Below are positions 1 through 6,431 of a stretch of DNA of 7,805 nucleotides, piece by piece (the first letter of the stretch is position 1; each line of letters opens with the position of its first letter). The notes under the pieces were generated by a model. It worked only from the letters and a program-made list of their open reading frames with translations, made no database searches and was not told the origin of the DNA. A program made the translations under genes and the position numbers. This DNA comes from an uncultured Lachnospiraceae bacterium (lineage in GTDB: Bacteria > Bacillota > Clostridia > Lachnospirales > Lachnospiraceae): contig CADBTG010000067.1 in assembly GCA_902797475.1 (NCBI GenBank), forward strand, positions 1-7,805. The letters run 5' to 3'.

Positions 1-140
1 CTTACGCGACTTACAAGCCCGGTTTCTTCGGGATTCAGCGCAAAAACCGTAATCATATCCTGCGTTTTTTCAGTGTTATTTTTGCAGGAAGTCAGGCAGA
101 TCGAAAGAAGTATAAGAAGCAGGATTATCATCTTCCTCAT
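1..140 (-). CDS. Lipoprotein, probably GerMN-domain family (N-terminal part only)
   Basis: This is the 5' end of a gene that runs off the left edge; 46 codons are visible. The start is the ATG at 140-138, preceded by a perfect AAGGAGG ribosome binding site seven bases upstream. The first 19 residues form a lipoprotein signal peptide: basic MRK, a run of Leu/Ile, then the lipobox LTSC with Cys19 as the predicted lipidated residue. The mature protein should be anchored on the outer face of the membrane. After a short polar linker comes MITVFALNPEETGLVSRV, which resembles the first strands of GerMN domains (a strand, a short turn, then a Leu-Val strand). GerMN-type lipoproteins are often found behind WalK-like kinases in Clostridia; that is recalled, not searched. 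The ATG overlaps the stop of the histidine kinase gene by four bases (ATGA), so the two are probably translationally coupled. Lipoprotein is well supported; the GerMN assignment is inference from a short stretch and from context. Confidence 0.75.
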   Translation of the reverse strand, partial: MRKMIILLLILLSICLTSCKNNTEKTQDMITVFALNPEETGLVSRV

Positions 141-1576
141 GACGTCACCTCCTTCTTCGAAGCGACCAAAGGCAGCGTGATGACGAACTTCGTTCCCTTT
201 TGCAGCTTGCTGAATACCTTGATGTCGCCGTTGTGCGCCTTGACGATTTCATAGGCAATCGAAAGACCGAGTCCGCTTCCTCCGGTCTCTCTGGAACGTG
301 CCTTGTCGACACGGTAGAACTTCTCAAACAAATGCGACAGAGACTCCTCGGGAATGCCGATGCCCGTATCTCGAATCGTTATGAAGCAGTTGTTCCAGTC
401 CGCATTGACGGTAACGCGCACGGAACCGTTCTTTTTGTTGTATTTGACAGAGTTTTCGAGGATGTTCGTCAAGGCCATGATGATGCTGTTCTCATCAACC
501 TCGGCATAAACGTCACGCTGGTTTTCGACGACCACCTCGACATGCTGCTCCTCGGCAAGCGGAAGGATTCTCTTGATGACAATTTCCGCGAGACCGTTGA
601 TATGCACCTTTTCGGTCTTCAGGCTCGTCGCTTTTCCTTCGAGCTTCACGAGTGTCAGAAGGTCGGAAATGATCTGGTTTTCCCTGTCGATTTCGGTGTT
701 GATGTCACTCAGGAATTCCCGGTAGACTTCCTCGGACTGATGCTCCTGCGAAAGCAGCGAATCGGCCAGAACCTTCATCGAAGACATCGGTGTTTTCAGC
801 TCATGCGACACGTTTGAAACGAAAGCCTGTCTCGACTCGTCAACCGAATTCAGCTTTGTGATCATGCGGTTTGCGTTGTCACGGATTTCCCGGATTTCCG
901 AGTACGGAACGGGAACATCGATCGGGTCGTTCCGATCCGTTGCGGAAAGCCTGAGCATGGCCGCGCTGATATCCATCAGAGGTCTGGAGAAACGCTTCGA
1001 CAAAAAGATGCCGAAGCCGACCAAAAATACCAAAAAGATCACCAGTAAGGAAATGATTCTGTTCCGTAAGGAAGAAACCTGCTGCATCTGCTTCTCTTCC
1101 GAGAAGGAATACAGTAAGGCTCCCGCCGTCGGTTTCCCTTCTTCGGCGATAACGGGCACTCCGATTACACAGATGCCCTCTTCGTCGACATCGCTTCGCT
1201 CATGTCCGCGGACAGCCGAAACGGCGGCATCGGAAATCAGATACGTGCCTTCCCGTTCGTGCGCCGTATCAAATACAATCCTAAGGGAATCGTCACAAAC
1301 CAAAGCCCTGCCGTCGTATAAAAGCGCAAGGTTTCTCAATTCATGACTGATGACGGGTTCTTCGGGATTATCGACAAAGCCTTCCTTCCCGATTCTCTCG
1401 GCCAGATCCCCGGAATACGAAAGAAGCAGTTTGCGGGAACTGGAATCCAGAATATCCTCCTTTCCGGAGACATAAAGACCGACGGACATGCTGACCGCAC
1501 CGGCCGCTCCGGCAAGGAAGAACAGCAGAAAAAAGATAAAACGAATGCTGGTAATGCGTTTCAGATTATTATTCAT
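137..1576 (-). CDS. Sensor histidine kinase, HAMP/HisKA type (WalK/PhoR-like)
   Basis: This is a 479-residue membrane histidine kinase, partner of the response regulator encoded just upstream. Order of parts: transmembrane helix at about 10-36, extracytoplasmic sensor region at about 37-172, second transmembrane helix at about 174-192, HAMP linker at about 193-245, HisKA dimerisation domain at about 248-312 with the phospho-acceptor His258 in VSNVSHELKTP, and a HATPase domain. The ATPase motifs are complete: N box NILENSVKYN (371-380), G1 DTGIGIP (403-409), F box FEKFYR (417-422) and G2 GGSGLGLSI (432-440). Unlike classical WalK there is no obvious cytoplasmic PAS domain between HAMP and HisKA. 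I chose the ATG at 1576-1574 because it places a basic stretch directly before the first membrane helix. The longer in-frame extension up to 1690 would read through the regulator gene in another frame. The gene overlaps the regulator by 8 bp and has no good ribosome binding site, so coupling is likely. The signal sensed is unknown. Confidence 0.95.
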   Translation of the reverse strand: MNNNLKRITSIRFIFFLLFFLAGAAGAVSMSVGLYVSGKEDILDSSSRKLLLSYSGDLAERIGKEGFVDNPEEPVISHELRNLALLYDGRALVCDDSLRIVFDTAHEREGTYLISDAAVSAVRGHERSDVDEEGICVIGVPVIAEEGKPTAGALLYSFSEEKQMQQVSSLRNRIISLLVIFLVFLVGFGIFLSKRFSRPLMDISAAMLRLSATDRNDPIDVPVPYSEIREIRDNANRMITKLNSVDESRQAFVSNVSHELKTPMSSMKVLADSLLSQEHQSEEVYREFLSDINTEIDRENQIISDLLTLVKLEGKATSLKTEKVHINGLAEIVIKRILPLAEEQHVEVVVENQRDVYAEVDENSIIMALTNILENSVKYNKKNGSVRVTVNADWNNCFITIRDTGIGIPEESLSHLFEKFYRVDKARSRETGGSGLGLSIAYEIVKAHNGDIKVFSKLQKGTKFVITLPLVASKKEVTS

Positions 1577-2264
1577 GATCGTTAAAGTAGTAGCCGGCGC
1601 CCCATTTGGTATGCACATAAGCCGGTGATCCGGGATCCTTTTCAATCTTCTCCCGAAGCCGTCTGATATGCACGTCAACCGTGCGGACATCGCCTACAAA
1701 GTCATATCCCCAAACAATATTCATCAGGCTCTCGCGGCTGTAAACCTTGTTCACATGCGTCGCAAGAAGCTCGAGCAAATCATATTCCTTCGCGGTAAGG
1801 CGAATCTCCCTGCCGCCGATATAAAGACGCCTGCTGTCGCAATCCAAAACGAAATCGCCGAGGCTGACGGTTTTGGCAGCCGGCTCTTCGTTTTCACCGG
1901 AGCCCGTTCTTCTGAAAACAGCTTTCATGCGGGCCTTAACCTCGAGAATGTTGAACGGTTTCGTGATATAATCGTCGGCGCCGTATTCCAATCCGAGAAT
2001 CTTGTCCATATCATCGGACTTGGCCGTCAGCATGATGATCGGAACCATCGAGAATTCCCGTACCTGCTGACATACCTCATACCCGTTCAGCTTCGGAAGC
2101 ATGACATCCAAAAATACGATGTCGTATTTGCCATCGCGAATCATCTGAAGTGCTTCTTCGCCGTCATATGCGGCATCTACCTTAAAGCCGTCCTGCTCAA
2201 GACTGAATTTAATGCCCTTTACAATCAGCTTTTCGTCGTCGACGACCAGTACTTTTCGTTCCAT
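1569..2264 (-). CDS. Response regulator, OmpR/PhoB family (WalR/PhoP-like)
   Basis: This 231-residue DNA-binding response regulator is of normal family length. The receiver domain (about 1-118) has the acidic pocket D9/D10 (VLVVDDE), phospho-acceptor Asp53 in FLDVMLP, the switch Thr80 in IIMLTAKSDD, and Lys102 in YITKPF, so it should be phosphorylatable. The C-terminal winged-helix domain (about 132-231) has the usual RLTAKEYDLLELL helix, the recognition region VGDVRTVDVHIRRLREKIE and the final GAGYYF hairpin. An acidic linker joins the two. The start at 2264-2262 has GGGGAG four bases upstream. It lies 13 bp downstream of comEA and overlaps the following kinase gene by 8 bp, so it is in the same transcript as both. 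The pair belongs to the broad WalRK/PhoPR-like group. Naming it walR would over-claim, because the WalR system normally comes with yycH/yycI-type genes that are not seen here. Confidence 0.96.
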   Translation of the reverse strand: MERKVLVVDDEKLIVKGIKFSLEQDGFKVDAAYDGEEALQMIRDGKYDIVFLDVMLPKLNGYEVCQQVREFSMVPIIMLTAKSDDMDKILGLEYGADDYITKPFNILEVKARMKAVFRRTGSGENEEPAAKTVSLGDFVLDCDSRRLYIGGREIRLTAKEYDLLELLATHVNKVYSRESLMNIVWGYDFVGDVRTVDVHIRRLREKIEKDPGSPAYVHTKWGAGYYFNDHE

Positions 2265-2277
2265 AATGCTCCCCGTT

Positions 2278-2901
2278 TCACCGGATGCAAATCTTATCGC
2301 GAATTCCGAGATACAAAGATTCTTTGATTCCGGGTATATTCATCAGTTCTTCTGTTGATTGAAATCTGCCGACCGTCTTTCGGTAGGAAACGATATCCTC
2401 GGCCTTCTTCTGTCCGATGCCGGGCAGTTTCATCAGTTCTTCCGCAGTGGCCGCATTCAGATCAAGCCTCCCGGAAGAGTCATACATATTGCCGGAAGCC
2501 AGATGCTCCGGCACGGTCTCGCCGATTTTCGGGACATAAACCCGTTGCCCGTCATAAACCTTCTCGGCGAGGTTCCAATAGGTCGTATCAGCGTCCTCCG
2601 TAAATCCTCCCGCCTGTTCGACGGCCTCGAAGATTCTCGCATCCGCGTTCAGGTAGCAGATTCCCTGTTGCCGAACCGCCCCGCAAACGAAGACACAATA
2701 TTTTTGATCTTCAGCGCCAGAAGCACCAGGCCCGTCACCTTCACTCCGATCCTCCACAGACGCTTCAGAACGGACGGTTTCTTCGTTTTCTCTTTGGCCA
2801 TGGTATTTTGCCTCCTCATGATATCTGCCGTACAGAAAAAACGCTCCGGAAATCGCAAGAATGATTCCGGTTCCGGCAGAAATCAGCAAATGTTTTTTCA
2901 T
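2278..2901 (-). CDS. comEA: ComEA-like competence protein (SLBB + helix-hairpin-helix DNA-binding domains)
   Basis: This 207-residue protein has the classical Gram-positive ComEA architecture. Residues 1-24 form a membrane anchor (MKKH, then a Gly/Ile/Leu-rich helix ending at FFLYG). Residues 25-66 are a polar Glu/Ser/Gly-rich linker. Residues 67-126 form an SLBB domain (VFVCGAVRQQGICYL, AVEQAGGF, DGQRVYVPKIGE). Residues 146-207 are a tandem helix-hairpin-helix domain starting LDLNAATAEELMKLPGIG, with hairpins LPGIGQKKA (159-167) and IPGIKE (189-194). In competent bacteria ComEA binds double-stranded DNA outside the membrane and hands it to the ComEC channel. Here comEC is not adjacent; the next genes are a two-component system. 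The start at 2901-2899 is set by AAGGAGG a few bases upstream and by the signal-anchor. A role in DNA uptake is inferred from family; SLBB/HhH proteins in Clostridia not known to be competent have no proven role. Confidence 0.93.
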   Translation of the reverse strand: MKKHLLISAGTGIILAISGAFFLYGRYHEEAKYHGQRENEETVRSEASVEDRSEGDGPGASGAEDQKYCVFVCGAVRQQGICYLNADARIFEAVEQAGGFTEDADTTYWNLAEKVYDGQRVYVPKIGETVPEHLASGNMYDSSGRLDLNAATAEELMKLPGIGQKKAEDIVSYRKTVGRFQSTEELMNIPGIKESLYLGIRDKICIR

Positions 2902-2927
2902 GGGTATCCTCCTTACCGGGAATACCC
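2902..2927 (-). promoter_or_regulatory. Hairpin covering the comEA ribosome binding site
   Basis: In the minus-strand transcript the bases GGGTATTC (2927-2920) can pair with GGATACCC (2909-2902): eight pairs including one U-G wobble, around a 10-base loop. The AAGGAGG ribosome binding site falls partly in the loop and partly in the 3' arm, and the ATG follows the stem directly. The hairpin could reduce comEA translation. The pairing is directly visible; a regulatory role is inference. Confidence 0.4.
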
Positions 2928-2942
2928 GCCCTCACAAAAAAC

Positions 2943-2971
2943 ATTTTACCTTACATTTGCCTATTTCACAA
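2943..2971 (-). promoter_or_regulatory. Sigma-A type promoter of the comEA-regulator-kinase-lipoprotein operon
   Basis: Reading the minus strand, a -35 box TTGTGA (2971-2966, 4 of 6 consensus bases) and a -10 box TAAAAT (2948-2943, 5 of 6) are separated by exactly 17 bp. Transcription would begin near 2936, giving an untranslated leader of about 35 bases before comEA. T-rich tracts from the preceding terminator lie immediately upstream of the -35 box and might act as an UP element. Confidence 0.65.
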
Positions 2972-2974
2972 GAG

Positions 2975-3007
2975 AAAAATGAAAAACGGCCGGTGATTTA
3001 CCGGCCG
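2975..3007 (-). terminator. Rho-independent terminator of the arg operon
   Basis: On the minus strand a perfect 8-bp GC-rich stem CGGCCGGT / ACCGGCCG (3007-3000 paired with 2994-2987) encloses a 5-base loop. TTTTT follows (2986-2982), then a second TTTTT (2979-2975). It starts 11 bp after the argD stop codon. In the plus direction there is no T tract, so it should terminate only minus-strand transcription. Confidence 0.93.
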
Positions 3008-3018
3008 CAATTTCGGGT

Positions 3019-4209
3019 TTACTGTTTGCTTAACGCTGCTCTTAAGCAGCTGATCATTTCATCGACATGACAGGGTTTTGCAATCAAGGGCGGAACAAAC
3101 CGGATGACATCGGTTCCCGCGGAAATCAGAATGCATCCCTGCGCAATGACTTCCTTTACAACCGGGCCGACCGGAACCGAAAGCACGAGTCCCTGCATCA
3201 GGCCGAGTCCTCTGTGACCCGAAACGACATTCGGGAAATCCTTCTTAACGGCCTCCAGCGCATCCCACAGATAGGCTGCAGTTTCATTAACGTTTTGAAG
3301 AATGTTGCTGTCCTTAAACATGCCGAATACGGTCTCAACGGCCTTCGTAACGAACGGATTGCCGCCGTAGGTGCTGCCGTGGTCTCCGGGTACCATTGCC
3401 GCAAAAGCTTCCTTGCAGGCGAAGCAGCCGACCGGAACGCCGCATCCGAGTGCCTTCGCACTCGTCATGATATCGGGCTCAATGCCGTATTTTTGGTATG
3501 CAAACATCGCACCCGTACGTCCCATGCCGCACTGAATTTCATCGAGAATCAGACAAATGTCATGCTCCGTGCAGAACTTCCGGATCTCGCGTAAAAACGT
3601 CTCGTCCGCAGGATAAATTCCGCCCTCGCCCTGAACGGTTTCCATGATGATGGCGCAGGTCTTCTCATTTACCTTCGACAGAACATCGTTAAGATCGTTG
3701 AATTCGGCAAATACAACGCCGCCGATTAACGGCTCAAACGGCTCACGGTAAGCCTTCTTGCCGGTTACCGAGACCGCGCCCATGCTTCTTCCGTGGAAGG
3801 AATGGTTCATCGAAATGATTTCGCTGTCGGACTTGCCGTGCTTGTTGTAATAGTACTTTCTCGCAAGCTTGATGGCTCCTTCAATTGCCTCGGTGCCGCT
3901 GTTCGTAAAGAATACGCGGTCCATTCCGGAGGCTTCGCAGAACAGCTTTGCCGCTGTCACGGAAGGCTCGTTATAATAAAGGTTCGACGTATGAACAAGC
4001 TTGTCAATCTGCTCCTTCAACGCGTCATTATAAGTCTTGTTTCCGTATCCGAAAGCAAATACGGCGATGCCGGCGGCGAAGTCCAGATACTTCGTTCCGT
4101 CGGTTTCGTACAAATACATTCCGTCCCCGTGATCAAGAACGATCGGGAACCGGTTATAGGTATGCAACAGATGGGCTTCACCCATTGCGATGATCTCATT
4201 TTTCTCCAT
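3019..4209 (-). CDS. argD: N-acetylornithine aminotransferase (class III, PLP-dependent)
   Basis: This 396-residue cytoplasmic enzyme catalyses the fourth step of acetylated ornithine synthesis: glutamate-dependent amination of N-acetylglutamate semialdehyde to N-acetylornithine. Class III aminotransferase landmarks are all present: the phosphate-binding NSGTEA (103-108), the SFHGRS loop (137-142), EPVQGEGG-like ETVQGEGG (190-197), the PLP-contacting Asp223 in LILDEIQCGMGRTG, the Schiff-base Lys252 in TSAKALGCGVPVG, and STYGGNP (279-285). Length matches the family. I placed the start at 4209-4207: it has GGAGG six bases upstream and gives the usual MEKNEIIAMGEAHLLHTYNR beginning. An in-frame Met 20 codons earlier would lie within the end of argB and add a basic tail. 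It is separated from argB by a single base and followed by a strong terminator, so it is the last gene of argJBD. Related succinylornithine or 4-aminobutyrate aminotransferases are possible by motif alone, but the operon settles it. Confidence 0.96.
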   Translation of the reverse strand: MEKNEIIAMGEAHLLHTYNRFPIVLDHGDGMYLYETDGTKYLDFAAGIAVFAFGYGNKTYNDALKEQIDKLVHTSNLYYNEPSVTAAKLFCEASGMDRVFFTNSGTEAIEGAIKLARKYYYNKHGKSDSEIISMNHSFHGRSMGAVSVTGKKAYREPFEPLIGGVVFAEFNDLNDVLSKVNEKTCAIIMETVQGEGGIYPADETFLREIRKFCTEHDICLILDEIQCGMGRTGAMFAYQKYGIEPDIMTSAKALGCGVPVGCFACKEAFAAMVPGDHGSTYGGNPFVTKAVETVFGMFKDSNILQNVNETAAYLWDALEAVKKDFPNVVSGHRGLGLMQGLVLSVPVGPVVKEVIAQGCILISAGTDVIRFVPPLIAKPCHVDEMISCLRAALSKQ

Positions 4210-4210
4210 G

Positions 4211-5098
4211 TCAGGCCTCCGTCTGATCGATGATTGCCGTTCCGACACCCTTCTGCGTAAAGAACTCAAGAAGCAGGCAATGTGCCTTTCTTCCGTCCAG
4301 AATATGCACTCTGCTTACACCGCTCTTTACGGCGTCAATGCAGTTTCGAAGCTTCGGAAGCATTCCGCCGCCGATATAACCGTCCGCAATCAGCTTCTCG
4401 GCATCGTCAAGCGTCAGAACGGACATCAGAGTCGAAGGATCGCTCGGGTCCTTGTAAACGCCTTCGATATCCGTGAGAAATGCCAGTTTTTCCGCTCCGA
4501 GTGCCTCAGCAATCGCGCAGGCCGCATCGTCGGCATTGATGTTATAAGCCTGATAGGTGCTGTCCATGCCGATCGGGGCAATGACCGGAACATAACCGTT
4601 TTCAATCAGCGTATCGATGATTTTCGTATCAACCTTCGTGATGTTGCCGACAAATCCGATGTCTCTGCCGTCGGCATACTTCTTCTCGACATGCAGCATT
4701 CCGCCGTCCTTGCCGGTAAGGCCGACTGCCTTCACACCGTTCTCCTCAAGGAACTGGACAAGGCTCTTATTCACCTTGTTCAAAACCATTTCGGCTACGC
4801 CCATCGTTTCCGCATCGGTTACACGAAGTCCGTTAACGAATTCGGGCTCCTTGCCCATCATCGTAACCCATTTGGAAATCTCCTTGCCGCCGCCGTGAAC
4901 GATAACGGGATGCATGCCGACAAGCTTTAACAAAGCCACGTCACGAATGACATTCATCTTCAAATCATCGTCAAGCATGGCGCTGCCGCCGTATTTGACA
5001 ACAACAATCTTGTTATAGAATTTCCGGATATAGGGAAGAGCCTCGATTAAGGTTTCCGCTTTTTCAATTGCCAGATTCACATTTTTGGCATCACTCAT
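4211..5098 (-). CDS. argB: Acetylglutamate kinase, arginine-sensitive type
   Basis: This 295-residue amino acid kinase phosphorylates N-acetylglutamate with ATP to N-acetylglutamyl phosphate, the second pathway step. Seen motifs: Lys35 in VVVKYGGSAM, the glycine-rich HGGGKE (68-73), substrate-contacting Arg92 in NGLRVTD, NINADDAA (186-193), LTDIEGVY (208-215) and the ATP-site Lys249 in GGGMLPK. The first 30 or so residues form an extra N-terminal helix ending EALPYIRKFYNK. With the C-terminal VHILDGRKAHCLLLEFFT segment, this is the signature of hexameric kinases inhibited by arginine, as in Thermotoga and Pseudomonas; feedback inhibition here is inferred from that. The start at 5098-5096 has AAGGAG about eleven bases upstream, overlapping the argJ stop. 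The gene begins 15 bp after argJ and ends one base before argD. Confidence 0.97.
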   Translation of the reverse strand: MSDAKNVNLAIEKAETLIEALPYIRKFYNKIVVVKYGGSAMLDDDLKMNVIRDVALLKLVGMHPVIVHGGGKEISKWVTMMGKEPEFVNGLRVTDAETMGVAEMVLNKVNKSLVQFLEENGVKAVGLTGKDGGMLHVEKKYADGRDIGFVGNITKVDTKIIDTLIENGYVPVIAPIGMDSTYQAYNINADDAACAIAEALGAEKLAFLTDIEGVYKDPSDPSTLMSVLTLDDAEKLIADGYIGGGMLPKLRNCIDAVKSGVSRVHILDGRKAHCLLLEFFTQKGVGTAIIDQTEA

Positions 5099-5113
5099 GA
5101 TATTCTGTTCTCC

Positions 5114-6337
5114 TTATGAACGGTAATCACCGTTAATCTTTACGTAATCATAGGTCAAATCGCAGCCCCAGGCGGTTGCACGTTCGTAACCGTCATGCAG
5201 GTCAACGATATATTTGACGCGGTCCTGGGAAAGCATTTCCGTGGCCTTTTCCTCGGAATAATCGATAGCCATTCCGTTCTTCACGATGTCTAAGAAGTCA
5301 TCCTCATGCTGAATCGTGATGTCGACCTTCTCCGGATCGAATTTTGCTCCGGAATAGCCAAGCGCACACAAAACCCGGCCCCAGTTGGCATCGCTTCCGA
5401 AGAATGCCGCCTTAACAAGGTTCGAAGAAATCACGGAACGGGCAAGAATGCGGGCATCCTCTCTGGTTGCGGCGTGAAATACCTTGCAGGTCAGAAGCTT
5501 CGTGGCTCCCTCACCGTCGTGTGCCATCTTCTTGGCAAGATCTTTGCAGACAAGGAACAGAGCCTTCGCGAATTCGTCATAGTCGGCACCCTTCTTGTCA
5601 ATCTTTTTGTTACCGGCTTTGCCGTTTGCAAGAACGATGAACGTATCATTTGTCGAAGTGTCCCTGTCGACGGAAATCATGTTAAAGGTATCGCGGACCG
5701 CATCGCTGACCGCTTCCTGAAGAAGTGCTTCATCAATATCGGCATCGGTTGTCACGACACTGAGCATCGTCGCCATGTTCGGATGAATCATGCCGGAACC
5801 CTTGCTCATGCCGCCGAGCAGTACTCTCGTCTCCCCGATAAACAGCTCGCAGGCAACGGTCTTACTAACGGTATCGGTTGTCATGATTGCTTCCGAAGCA
5901 TTCTTTCCGCCTTCTTCCGTATCCGAAAGAGCATCTGCCGCTTTTTTAATACCGGGAACAATGACATCCATCGGCATCGGCTGTCCGATCACGCCTGTCG
6001 ATGCGGTGAAAACCGATTCGGGGCTGATATTCAGAAGCTCCGCTACACTTTCCGCAAAAACCTTGTTGTCCTTAACGCCCTGCTCACCCATGCAGGCATT
6101 CGCAATTCCGCTGTTTAAAATAACAGCATGCTTCGGCTGTCCGTTTTTAAGCAGCTCGATGTCCCATTTCACGGGTGCGGCTTTCACAAGATTTGTGGTA
6201 AATGTGGCGCCGGCGACACAGGGTGCCTCACTGTATACAAGCGCAATGTCTTTTTTGTTCTTCTTGCGGATACCCGCCTCAATGCCGCTGGCTTTAAAAC
6301 CCTGCGGAGTTGTAACATTACCGCTGAACTTTCTCAT
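5114..6337 (-). CDS. argJ: Ornithine acetyltransferase / glutamate N-acetyltransferase
   Basis: This 407-residue protein transfers acetyl from N-acetylornithine to glutamate, closing the acetyl cycle. Some members also use acetyl-CoA and are bifunctional; sequence reading alone cannot decide. It belongs to the self-cleaving Ntn-hydrolase-like ArgJ family. The cleavage site is visible in KGSGMIHPNMATML, between Ala189 and Thr190, with Thr190 becoming the nucleophile of the beta chain. The oxyanion-hole pair Thr114-Gly115 sits in TASTGVIG. The C terminus ends INGDYRS, near the typical family ending. The start at 6337-6335 is preceded by purine-rich AAGGAAGAGG and gives the normal N-terminal glycine-rich VTTPQGFKASG. 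It is the first gene of argJBD and has its own promoter. Because ArgJ recycles acetyl groups, a separate deacetylase (ArgE) is not required. Confidence 0.97.
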   Translation of the reverse strand: MRKFSGNVTTPQGFKASGIEAGIRKKNKKDIALVYSEAPCVAGATFTTNLVKAAPVKWDIELLKNGQPKHAVILNSGIANACMGEQGVKDNKVFAESVAELLNISPESVFTASTGVIGQPMPMDVIVPGIKKAADALSDTEEGGKNASEAIMTTDTVSKTVACELFIGETRVLLGGMSKGSGMIHPNMATMLSVVTTDADIDEALLQEAVSDAVRDTFNMISVDRDTSTNDTFIVLANGKAGNKKIDKKGADYDEFAKALFLVCKDLAKKMAHDGEGATKLLTCKVFHAATREDARILARSVISSNLVKAAFFGSDANWGRVLCALGYSGAKFDPEKVDITIQHEDDFLDIVKNGMAIDYSEEKATEMLSQDRVKYIVDLHDGYERATAWGCDLTYDYVKINGDYRS

Positions 6338-6354
6338 GATCCTCTTCCTTTCCG

Positions 6355-6390
6355 CATCTTTATTTATTCACGCAAAATGCATAAAATTCA
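6355..6390 (-). promoter_or_regulatory. Two putative ArgR operator (ARG box) sequences in the argJ leader
   Basis: Downstream of the argJ promoter, the minus strand reads TGAATTTTATGCAT (6390-6377) and then TGAATAAATAAAGATG (6370-6355). ARG boxes follow roughly TGAAT, four A/T, ATTCA. The first is a near-palindrome with a one-base shorter spacer; the second matches 11 of 14 positions. Both would lie just after the transcription start, where ArgR binding can block transcription. They are in an A/T-rich region, so chance resemblance is possible. Confidence 0.4.
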
Positions 6391-6403
6391 GATGTATTAC
6401 ATA

Positions 6404-6431
6404 ATTATAAACCAATTATTCGAAAAATCAA
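6404..6431 (-). promoter_or_regulatory. Sigma-A type promoter of argJBD
   Basis: On the minus strand a -35 box TTGATT (6431-6426, 4 of 6) and a perfect -10 box TATAAT (6409-6404) are 16 bp apart. The -35 box overlaps the stop codon of maf. Initiation near 6397 would give a leader of about 60 bases before argJ. No terminator is visible between maf and argJ, so read-through from maf is also possible. Confidence 0.7.

Noticed and set aside
1577..1690. Longer start for the histidine kinase (38 extra codons)
   Set aside because: The added segment lies inside the regulator gene in another frame, is basic and non-membrane, and would displace the N-terminal anchor; the ATG at 1576 gives the expected topology.
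4210..4269. Longer start for argD
   Set aside because: The 20 extra codons are argB read in another frame and rich in Arg; GGAGG sits at correct spacing before the ATG at 4209.
4190..4930. Long plus-strand frame (246 codons) opposite argB, and similar plus-strand frames opposite kinase, argJ and argD
   Set aside because: They are antisense shadows of clearly recognised genes, show no family motifs and have no plausible ribosome binding sites.
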